A stretch of 5,658 nt of DNA from Rikenellaceae bacterium (GTDB taxonomy: Bacteria; Bacteroidota; Bacteroidia; Bacteroidales; Rikenellaceae), in contig JAJBVJ010000081.1 of the NCBI GenBank assembly GCA_020859875.1, forward strand, positions 1-5,658, in the 5' to 3' direction. Below, in pieces: positions 1 to 5,005 of this stretch; within the stretch, counting starts at the first letter, position 1, and each line of letters starts with the position of its first letter. The notes below the pieces were generated by a model. The model was given only the letters and a program-made list of their open reading frames with translations. It did no database searches and had not been told where the DNA came from. Made by a program: the position numbers and the translations under genes.

Positions 1-175
1 GATCGTCCTTCCGGACGGCACCGTCGCCGTAAGCGCCACGGGGCGTTACCTGAAACAGGCCGCCGATAAGATCGCCGAACCGGGAACCGTCGACTCCGAC
101 TGGGAAGTCACCCTCGACGAACCGCTGCCGGAATCGGTAGTTATCCCGGAAAACAATTCTCCCGGTTCGAAATAA
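1..175 (+). CDS. C-terminal end of an unidentified protein (5' end outside window)
   Basis: An open frame runs from the left edge (first full codon at 2) to a TAA at 173-175, giving 57 residues. It begins IVLPDGTVAVSATGRYL and ends in an acidic, proline-containing tail (DEPLPESVVIPENNSPGSK). Codon use is GC-rich at third positions like the neighbouring genes, and the frame stops just before a strong hairpin, which together support it as the real 3' end of a plus-strand gene. I do not recognise the family from this fragment; no catalytic motif, membrane segment or repeat is visible. It converges on the peptidase gene to its right, with 52 bases between the two stop codons. Confidence 0.65.
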   Translation, partial: IVLPDGTVAVSATGRYLKQAADKIAEPGTVDSDWEVTLDEPLPESVVIPENNSPGSK

Positions 176-177
176 TA

Positions 178-209
178 CGAAAGAGCGAAGGGGGACCTTC
201 GCTCTTTCG
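178..209. terminator. Intergenic hairpin terminator between convergent genes
   Basis: A perfect 13-bp inverted repeat (CGAAAGAGCGAAG at 178-190 with its complement at 197-209) gains one more G-C pair (191/196) and closes on a GGGA tetraloop. On the minus strand the stem is followed by TATTATTT (177 down to 170), so it best fits an intrinsic terminator for the peptidase gene, with the T-rich tail overlapping the stop codon of the plus-strand gene. On the plus strand the stem is followed by GTGTGGG, with no T tract. It may still block or stabilise transcripts from that side. Confidence 0.75.
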
Positions 210-227
210 GTGTGGGATCTATTACGT

Positions 228-1433
228 TTATATACCGAGCTTTGTCCTGACAGATGCAGGGATGGCATCCTTATGAACGATGATATTGATCGTTTTATAT
301 TCGACAAACGGCCTGGAAGCATAGAAATATCCGCCGTACACCCCGTCGCTTCCCCACGAGTTTTTGACCTTATAGAAGGTATTGCCGCGCTGATCGCGTG
401 CGATTCCCGTAATCAGCATCCCGTGGTCGTCGGTCGTCTGGAAATTATCGAAAGCCGCCTGGCGGATTTCCTGTGATATCTTCATCTCACCATTTTTTTC
501 GAGCATTTCCAGGAGTTTTATATCCCTCTGTTCGCCCGGCAGCCTCACCCAGCGTGAAAGTTCCGTGCCTTCGAGCGACTGCTCGTCTTCGGCTGCCACC
601 ACGGCAAAGCCCTTGGCATAGAGGAACCCTTTTTCACTTACATCCGCCCCCCAGCAAACGGAGTATCCACTTTCTATGGTATGGTCGATCACCGACATAA
701 ATTCGTCCAGGGGCAGGTTCCATGACATTTCCCAGGCCCAGTTGTCGGGAACTTCGATGATGAAGGGCTGGTAAAAGGGGTGGTGCGTGAACGAGGTCAG
801 GGAAATATAATCTCCGGTATCGAGCCCCAGCGAGGCGGCGAAGGTTTGCGGGGTGTACTCCTTACCATTATATATAAACTTCGCGGGGGCCGCTCCCAAG
901 TAGGCATCGAGGATCCCTTGAAGGCCCTCCTTCCATGCAGGGGTGAGGGTTTTGCCGGGATTTTTCACCACGGCATTCACATAAGCGGCCAAAACCGCAT
1001 CGAGCTCGGAATGGTCGTGCCCGAGTGTACCGTAATTGAGCCCCGGATAGGCCTCTTCGGGCACCATCCCGTATTTATCGTAAACATTGAATACGTCTAT
1101 GAAGGCGCCACCGCCGGCAAACTCCATCTTGCCGTGAAGCCGGACAAACTTTTCAGCCTTATCGATATAGGTGTTGCGGACGATCCACATCTCCGAGAGG
1201 TCGTACTCGCCTTTTCCCCTGCGGAGAAGTTCAGATTCGAGGAAGGCATTGGCGGCAAAGCTCCAGCATGTTCCGCTGCGGTTCTGGTTGGGCACCGGCG
1301 TTGCCGCCACCTCACTGACCACCGTAAACTCATACCGCTCGTCGAGGGTGGCGGGTTTTTCCGACTCCGGTTCGGATGCATAAACCACCGCAAAGGCCAC
1401 AAGCCCCGCCGCGATCAAAAAAAGTCTCTTCAT
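228..1433 (-). CDS. Secreted C1 (papain-fold) cysteine peptidase, PepC/bleomycin hydrolase-like
   Basis: The predicted 401-residue protein is an exported cysteine peptidase. Residues 1-19 (MKRLFLIAAGLVAFAVVYA) form a signal peptide, probably cut before Ser20. The catalytic set is complete: Gln50 (oxyanion hole) and Cys56 in QNRSGTCWSFAA with the six-residue papain spacing, His337 in DDHGMLITG, and Asn358 in VKNSWG. The layout, with a long insert between Cys and His, fits the C1B branch (aminopeptidase C/bleomycin hydrolase) rather than short papains, although at about 380 mature residues it is shorter than the roughly 440-455 of classical members, which are usually cytoplasmic. The frame extends upstream to an ATG at 1529, but that start would lie across a transcription terminator and bury the signal peptide, so the ATG at 1431-1433 was chosen. 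It likely degrades peptides in the periplasm or at the surface; whether it is an amino- or endopeptidase cannot be read from the sequence. It appears to be transcribed alone. Confidence 0.88.
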   Translation of the reverse strand: MKRLFLIAAGLVAFAVVYASEPESEKPATLDERYEFTVVSEVAATPVPNQNRSGTCWSFAANAFLESELLRRGKGEYDLSEMWIVRNTYIDKAEKFVRLHGKMEFAGGGAFIDVFNVYDKYGMVPEEAYPGLNYGTLGHDHSELDAVLAAYVNAVVKNPGKTLTPAWKEGLQGILDAYLGAAPAKFIYNGKEYTPQTFAASLGLDTGDYISLTSFTHHPFYQPFIIEVPDNWAWEMSWNLPLDEFMSVIDHTIESGYSVCWGADVSEKGFLYAKGFAVVAAEDEQSLEGTELSRWVRLPGEQRDIKLLEMLEKNGEMKISQEIRQAAFDNFQTTDDHGMLITGIARDQRGNTFYKVKNSWGSDGVYGGYFYASRPFVEYKTINIIVHKDAIPASVRTKLGI

Positions 1434-1458
1434 ATTTAAGGTATTAAATTGCTGCCTG

Positions 1459-1466
1459 TAAAGATA
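1459..1466 (-). promoter_or_regulatory. Candidate Bacteroidota -7 promoter element for the peptidase gene
   Basis: The minus strand reads TATCTTTA, one base from the Bacteroidota -7 consensus TAnnTTTG, 25 bases upstream of the peptidase ATG and downstream of the terminator of the preceding gene. A TTG at 1493-1495 is the only -33-like motif nearby, but its spacing (26 bases) is longer than the usual 19-21. The position is sensible; the match is imperfect. Confidence 0.35.
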
Positions 1467-1496
1467 GCATTTTTTGCCTGCCATTATAACGGCAAT

Positions 1497-1525
1497 AAAA
1501 AACGGCACCCCGAAACAGGATGCCG
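1497..1525 (-). terminator. Rho-independent terminator after the Dps-like gene
   Basis: On the minus strand a nine-pair stem (CGGCATCCT with GGGGTGCCG, including two G-U pairs) closes on a GTTTC loop and is followed directly by six T residues (1502-1497) and then ATT. It starts 22 bases past the TAA of the Dps-like gene. The stem plus T tract is the textbook intrinsic terminator form and separates this gene from the peptidase gene. Confidence 0.85.
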
Positions 1526-1530
1526 CCATT

Positions 1531-1542
1531 ACTACCGGTAGT
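1531..1542. repeat. 12-bp perfect palindrome just after the Dps-like stop codon
   Basis: ACTACCGGTAGT is its own reverse complement. It lies between the TAA of the Dps-like gene (1548-1550) and its terminator stem (1517-1525). It could form a small extra hairpin in the 3' untranslated region or be a protein binding site; with no second copy in the window, chance is also possible. Confidence 0.3.
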
Positions 1543-1547
1543 GGTAA

Positions 1548-1949
1548 TTACCTGAGCCTGCGGAGCCTGAAAAGGAGCTGCTGGATAGCTTCCTGGTAAT
1601 CTTCGAGGATCGATGAGGAGAAATCTTCGGTGAACATTTCTTTCGATTCGTCGATATAATCGTAGAACTGCTGGCAGTATTCTTCGATATTTTCGGGAAC
1701 CGGGGTTTCGGGAACCACGATATCTATATCCCCGTAAAGGGAATAGGAGGTTTCCACGATTCGGTCGATTACATCGAGCAGGGTATCGATCGCCTGGTCG
1801 AGTGCAATGTGTTCCGCGTAGCTTCCCTGGCCTGTGACATGCCAGTGATAGAGCTTGAGGCTGGTATTGAATGAAAAGAGCCTTCCGAAGAATTCGCCAA
1901 TCTGCGTCTTCTGCTGGGTGGTCGGTTGTGTCTGCGTCTCGGTTGCCAT
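1548..1949 (-). CDS. Small Dps/ferritin-like protein with a complete ferroxidase signature
   Basis: A 133-residue, mainly helical protein without signal peptide. The segment YHWHVTGQGSYAEHIALDQA and what follows match the Dps core. Taking His35 as the first ligand, His47, Asp51, Asp62 and Glu66 fall at +12, +16, +27 and +31, the same spacing as the five intersubunit ferroxidase ligands of E. coli Dps (His51, His63, Asp67, Asp78, Glu82). This alignment was made by eye. The protein is shorter than typical Dps (about 150-170 residues): the N-terminal tail is short and Gln/Thr-rich with no Lys/Arg cluster, and the last helix (about 112-133) ends in a basic FRLRRLR. It may belong to a Bacteroidota Dps-related DUF family (possibly DUF5856). 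Expected role is cytoplasmic Fe(II) oxidation and storage or protection from peroxide; DNA binding is uncertain. It has its own terminator and probably its own promoter. The leader before ATG is A/T-rich without a Shine-Dalgarno motif. Confidence 0.8.
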   Translation of the reverse strand: MATETQTQPTTQQKTQIGEFFGRLFSFNTSLKLYHWHVTGQGSYAEHIALDQAIDTLLDVIDRIVETSYSLYGDIDIVVPETPVPENIEEYCQQFYDYIDESKEMFTEDFSSSILEDYQEAIQQLLFRLRRLR

Positions 1950-1980
1950 AACGATTTATTTATTAATTATTTTCGTATTT

Positions 1981-1999
1981 CCCCGCGGTTTTCGCGGGG
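1981..1999 (-). other. GC-rich hairpin in the leader of the Dps-like gene
   Basis: CCCCGCG (1981-1987) pairs with CGCGGGG (1993-1999) around a five-base loop, a seven-pair all-GC stem. On the minus strand it sits 31 bases before the Dps-like ATG and is followed by an A/T-rich, not T-tract, sequence (AAATACGAAAATAATTAAT). It is therefore a poor intrinsic terminator for the upstream operon and more likely a structure in the 5' untranslated leader. The minus-strand CGGTT at 2006-2002 could alternatively pair with AACCG at 1990-1986 inside the stem, but that is only five pairs. Confidence 0.5.
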
Positions 2000-2015
2000 G
2001 CAACCGGAAGCGTAC

Positions 2016-2023
2016 CAAAAGTA
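2016..2023 (-). promoter_or_regulatory. Candidate Bacteroidota -7 element upstream of the Dps-like gene
   Basis: The minus strand reads TACTTTTG, a full match to the Bacteroidota -7 consensus TAnnTTTG, lying in the 104-base gap between the amidohydrolase and the Dps-like gene. A transcript starting here would have a leader of roughly 60 bases containing the GC hairpin. No clear -33 TTTG is present at the usual 19-21 base spacing, so an activator may be needed or the match may be chance. Confidence 0.4.
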
Positions 2024-2030
2024 TGCCAAA

Positions 2031-2044
2031 CGGGAGGCTTCCCG
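2031..2044 (-). terminator. Possible weak terminator after the amidohydrolase gene
   Basis: Nine bases past the TGA of the amidohydrolase, the minus strand forms a five-pair stem (CGGGA/TCCCG) around AGCC, followed by TTTGGCATACTTTTGG. The stem is short and the T run is interrupted, so termination here would be partial at best. It could be the end of the five-gene operon, but read-through into the Dps-like gene is possible. Confidence 0.25.
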
Positions 2045-2053
2045 CAGGCCGCA

Positions 2054-3388
2054 TCAATATACCTTCCCGTGGCGAAGGAGGATGGCAAAGGCTCTGGCCT
2101 CCGCATCCCGGCAAATGGCCGGCAGGTCGGCACCTGTCAGCTTAGCGTTTTCGACCACGATATTGCCGTCCACAATCACCGTTTCGACATCCGAGGCTTT
2201 GGCGCAGTAGGCCAGATTTGCGATCAGATCGTGGCGGGGGTACATATGGGGTTTGTCGATATCAAGGATAATAAGGTCGGCAAGAAGCCCCTCTTTCAAT
2301 ACCCCTATCCTGTCGTCGAGACCCAGGGCCCGGGCGCCGTTGACAGTGGCCATTTGCAGCACTTCGTAAGCGGGAAGTACCACTGGATCGAGCGTAGCCA
2401 CTTTTTGAAGGAGCGCTGCCGTACGGAGTTCCTCCCACATATCCAGGTCGTTGTTCGAGCAGGGCCCGTCCGTACCGATCCCGACGTTGACACCGTGTTC
2501 TACAAGGCTGGAGACGGGTGAAATCCCGCTCGAGATTTTCATATTGCTTTGGGGATTGTGGGCGACGGAGACCCCCTTTTCGACCAGGAGCTCTATATCT
2601 TCCTCCAGAAGGTAGACGCAATGCACCGCCAGAGTGCCGGGCCGGAGCATCCCGAGCTTGTCGAGGTATGCGACCGGGGTCATGCCGAAATTCTTCCATA
2701 CCCTCTCCTGCTCGTCCATTGTCTCGGAGACATGGAGGTTGAGCGAAAGCCCATGCTTTTGGGCCAGATCGCGCGCCTTGACGAGGTTTTGCTCGTTGCA
2801 GCTATAAACCGCATGGGGCGCTATCATGAGGGAGATTCTCCCGCACTGCCCGCTGCCGTAGAGATTGTAAACCTCACGGAAATCGGCCTCGAAATCGGCA
2901 AACCGGTCGTCAGTAAAGGTCGGGGAAAGTACCGCCCGGATACCCATTTCTTCGACCGCCGCCCCTACCTGTGCTTCATGCCAGTACATATCGGTGAAGG
3001 TTGTGGTTCCACCCAGAAGCATCTCCGCGATCCCGAGTTTGGCCCCGGCGCTTATATCCTCACGGGTCATCTTCGACTCGTAGGGCCAGACATGTTCGTG
3101 GAGCCATTTCATCAGCGGCATATCGTCGGCAAAACCGCGCATGAGGGACATAGGGACGTGGTTATGAATATTTACCAGTCCGGGCATTACCAGTTTCCCT
3201 GTACCGTCGATAACCTTATCGGCCGGGCCGTACTCGGCAGAGTACCGCTCGAGAGCCTTTTCCCGCTGTTCGTCGGTGGCGACCATGACGATCCTGTCGC
3301 CGGATATTCCTACGGTGCCTGTAAAAAGTTTTTCCACCTGCGCTTCGTCCATCGGGACGATCACCGCATTGTCGATAATGATATTCAT
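2054..3388 (-). CDS. mtaD: Amidohydrolase: 5-methylthioadenosine/S-adenosylhomocysteine deaminase type
   Basis: A 444-residue cytoplasmic metal-dependent amidohydrolase of the TrzA/AtzA/MtaD branch, at about the normal family length (roughly 430). The order of motifs fits the branch: PGLVNIHNH (metal ligands His75 and His77), LMRGFADDMPLMKWL with Glu104 in WPYES, His192 in APHAVYS, His219 and Glu222 in NLHVSET, His256 in AVHCVYL, and Asp307 in GTDGPCSNND. The C-terminal part (about 365-415, including GLLADLIILDID) returns to the small beta-sandwich domain. Known members hydrolyse the 6-amino group of methylthioadenosine, S-adenosylhomocysteine, adenosine or 5'-deoxyadenosine, giving the inosyl products and ammonia. 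Choice between these substrates, or another aminohydrolase substrate, cannot be made by sight. The ATG lies eight bases after the TAA of the DUF1573 gene with no Shine-Dalgarno motif, so it is probably the last gene of the exbB operon. Confidence 0.88.
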   Translation of the reverse strand: MNIIIDNAVIVPMDEAQVEKLFTGTVGISGDRIVMVATDEQREKALERYSAEYGPADKVIDGTGKLVMPGLVNIHNHVPMSLMRGFADDMPLMKWLHEHVWPYESKMTREDISAGAKLGIAEMLLGGTTTFTDMYWHEAQVGAAVEEMGIRAVLSPTFTDDRFADFEADFREVYNLYGSGQCGRISLMIAPHAVYSCNEQNLVKARDLAQKHGLSLNLHVSETMDEQERVWKNFGMTPVAYLDKLGMLRPGTLAVHCVYLLEEDIELLVEKGVSVAHNPQSNMKISSGISPVSSLVEHGVNVGIGTDGPCSNNDLDMWEELRTAALLQKVATLDPVVLPAYEVLQMATVNGARALGLDDRIGVLKEGLLADLIILDIDKPHMYPRHDLIANLAYCAKASDVETVIVDGNIVVENAKLTGADLPAICRDAEARAFAILLRHGKVY

Positions 3389-3396
3389 GGGTATAT

Positions 3397-3783
3397 TTAA
3401 CCGGGGTTTCTCACGACCTCCCCTTTGATTACAATTATATGTATGCCTTCGGGAGCGTTCGAAAAGACCTGTACGGCCTTATAAAACACACCCTGCTGTT
3501 TCTTGGGGTCGTATGTTACGCTGACCACACCTTCTCCTCCGGGAGGTATCGGTTTTCGGGTATATGATGTGGTTACGCACTTACAGGATGTTATAATGCG
3601 GGTAAGTACCAGCGGACTGTCCCCGGCATTACGAAGGATAAAATCGTACGACACCTCATTGTTTCGACCTTCCGGTACCCGACCGAAATCATACTCGGCG
3701 ACATTGAATACCAGAGCCGGTTCCGAGGCTCGGCCATAGCCGACAGCCAGTAAAAAAACAAGGGACAGGAGCGCTTTTTTCAT
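3397..3783 (-). CDS. Exported DUF1573 domain protein
   Basis: A 128-residue protein with a signal peptide (MKKALLSLVFLLAVGYGRA, cut probably before Ser20) followed by one DUF1573 domain. The family pattern is clear: the opening strand and FG turn (VAEYDFGRVPEG, 28-39), FILRNAGDSPLVLTRIITSC (48-67), PIPPGGEGVVSVTYDP (78-93), the Gly-Phe-Tyr-Lys step (98-102) and the closing IIVIKGEV (116-123). This is a beta-sandwich of the Ig/ASH type. The usual SCGC motif reads SCKC here, keeping both cysteines (Cys67, Cys69). There is no lipobox cysteine at the cleavage site, so it should be soluble in the periplasm or secreted rather than a lipoprotein. Function of the family is unknown. It lies between the TonB-like gene (14-base gap) and the amidohydrolase (8-base gap) and is almost certainly co-transcribed with them. 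Confidence 0.88.
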   Translation of the reverse strand: MKKALLSLVFLLAVGYGRASEPALVFNVAEYDFGRVPEGRNNEVSYDFILRNAGDSPLVLTRIITSCKCVTTSYTRKPIPPGGEGVVSVTYDPKKQQGVFYKAVQVFSNAPEGIHIIVIKGEVVRNPG

Positions 3784-3797
3784 CCTTCGGATAGTGA

Positions 3798-4595
3798 TTA
3801 TTTAAGGCGGAAATTATAGGTAATCGTTCCCGTCTGGTTATCGTCGCCGTCGATCTTGTTGAAGCGTGACTGCCGGGCGGCGCGGAGCGCCGCGGCTACC
3901 AGCGCCTCGTCGTTGGTATTCGATCCTACCGGACGGTAAACGGCGTTGATAACATTCCCGGCCGGGTTGACCGTTATTTCCACTACGACCCTGCCCTGCT
4001 TATTGGAGCCGTACGATGGAGACGGAAGCGCACCCACAACCGAACGTCCGGCAAGGCTGAATCCCGTACCGCTTCCACCGCTTCCCGTTCCATCGTGGTC
4101 GCCCTGAGGACTGCCGTCCGGCGACCCTTGGTTGCCCGAGCCGCCCGGGGCGCTCCCCTGCGAGGTGCTCCGACTGCTTTCCGTACGCCCGGGGAAGAGC
4201 GCCTGGGGATTGACGGTCGGAGCGGGCTCTTGCCGGGGCCGCTCGCTCTCGACCCTCTCGGCCGGCTGTGGCTGCTGCACCGCCATTTCGGGCCGCTCGG
4301 GCCGTACCACTTCGGGAGCCTCCTCGAAGTCTTGTGTCGCAATATCTTCCTCCGTAAAATCGGGGGCGGAATTTTCGGCCGGGTCCGGGTCGGTAATATC
4401 GCTCACATCCGGATCGACAAGGCCCGATGCCGTGTCGGTGTCGCCGAAGTCGATCAGTATACCACCACCGGCATCGGCATCCTCGAATGTGAAATTCAAA
4501 AAGAGCATCATCAATACCCACAACAGAACATAGCCCGCGCCGGCTGCCGCACCGGCAACCTTACCTTTTTTATCGTCCGTCCTGTAGTAGAGCAT
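3798..4595 (-). CDS. tonB: TonB-family energy transducer
   Basis: A 265-residue inner-membrane-anchored periplasmic protein. A short cytoplasmic N-terminus (1-12) is followed by one membrane helix (about 13-36), then a GGGILIDFGDTDTASG segment (43-58) characteristic of Bacteroidota TonB-like proteins. A long disordered linker follows: acidic and proline-rich at 60-130, then Gly/Ser-rich at 138-178. The C-terminal domain (about 180-265) has FSLAGRSVVGALPSPSYGS, GRVVVEITVNPAGNVINAV, an alpha segment ALVAAALRAARQSRF and a final strand TGTITYNFRLK, the TonB C-terminal fold. Its role would be to carry proton-motive energy from ExbB/ExbD to outer-membrane receptors; a TolA-like role in envelope integrity is the main alternative. 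The Gly/Ser and acidic linker differs from the Pro-Lys/Pro-Glu rod of E. coli TonB. The gene starts 11 bases after the exbD stop. Confidence 0.88.
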   Translation of the reverse strand: MLYYRTDDKKGKVAGAAAGAGYVLLWVLMMLFLNFTFEDADAGGGILIDFGDTDTASGLVDPDVSDITDPDPAENSAPDFTEEDIATQDFEEAPEVVRPERPEMAVQQPQPAERVESERPRQEPAPTVNPQALFPGRTESSRSTSQGSAPGGSGNQGSPDGSPQGDHDGTGSGGSGTGFSLAGRSVVGALPSPSYGSNKQGRVVVEITVNPAGNVINAVYRPVGSNTNDEALVAAALRAARQSRFNKIDGDDNQTGTITYNFRLK

Positions 4596-4606
4596 GGCCC
4601 TTGTGT

Positions 4607-4999
4607 TTAATTGGGTCGTGTGGCAAGGATGAGCCGGTAGCGGTTATCCTTGGCTATATTAATCACCTTTATCGTCTCCTTCATAGGCACGTTTTCGTCG
4701 CAGTGGAGCGAGATTGTGGGTTCTTCGAGCGGGCCCAGTTTCGCGCGGAGTACATCCTCCAGATCGGAGAATGCAACCGGTTCGGTCTCGACATAGTACC
4801 GAAGGTCTGAGGTGATCGATACCGTGGTATAGGGCTTCTCTGTGATCTGGTTTGAACTTTTTGGAAGCGTCAACCTCACGGCGTTCGGGTTTATCATCGT
4901 GGTGGCTATCAGCAGGAACACCAACAGCAGGAACACGATGTCCGACATCGACGAGGTGCTGAATGAAGGATCGACCTTCGAGCCTCTTTTAATCGCCAT
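4607..4999 (-). CDS. exbD: ExbD/TolR family biopolymer transport protein
   Basis: A 130-residue protein with a short basic N-terminus (MAIKRGSK), one membrane helix (about 19-38) and a periplasmic domain. Asp20, at the start of the helix in SMSDIVFLLLVFLLIATTM, matches the essential proton-path aspartate of ExbD/TolR. The segment NAVRLTLPKSSN (39-50) and the later DENVPMKETIKVINIAKDN (100-118) are typical of the ExbD periplasmic domain. It would work inside the ExbB pentamer as the stator of the TonB motor. Its ATG lies six bases after the exbB stop and its stop 11 bases before the transducer gene, so translation is probably coupled. Only one ExbD is visible here, whereas some Bacteroidota loci carry two. 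Confidence 0.94.
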   Translation of the reverse strand: MAIKRGSKVDPSFSTSSMSDIVFLLLVFLLIATTMINPNAVRLTLPKSSNQITEKPYTTVSITSDLRYYVETEPVAFSDLEDVLRAKLGPLEEPTISLHCDENVPMKETIKVINIAKDNRYRLILATRPN

Positions 5000-5005
5000 A
5001 ACCGC

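Noticed and set aside
780..1439. A 219-codon plus-strand open frame opposite the peptidase gene
   Set aside because: Antisense to a well-supported peptidase with intact catalytic residues; the translated protein has no family features.
1434..1529. A longer N-terminus of the peptidase starting at the ATG at 1529
   Set aside because: It would place the start within the terminator stem of the preceding gene and leave the signal peptide internal; the ATG at 1433 gives a standard signal peptide.
1981..1999. The GC hairpin as the intrinsic terminator of the exbB-mtaD operon
   Set aside because: No T tract follows on the minus strand; the following bases are A-rich, so a leader structure fits better.
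1950..2053. A riboswitch (for example SAM or SAH type) near the mtaD-type gene
   Set aside because: The gap is downstream of that gene, only about 100 bases long, and shows only simple short stems without a recognisable aptamer core.
2549..3400. A 283-codon plus-strand open frame opposite the amidohydrolase gene
   Set aside because: It lies antisense to a gene with a full set of catalytic motifs, and its protein shows no recognisable domain; long antisense frames are common opposite GC-rich codons.
4095..4610. Several open frames of 119-173 codons overlapping the TonB-like gene on both strands
   Set aside because: They arise from the low-complexity, GC-rich Gly/Ser/Pro linker; their products are Arg/Gly-rich without domains.
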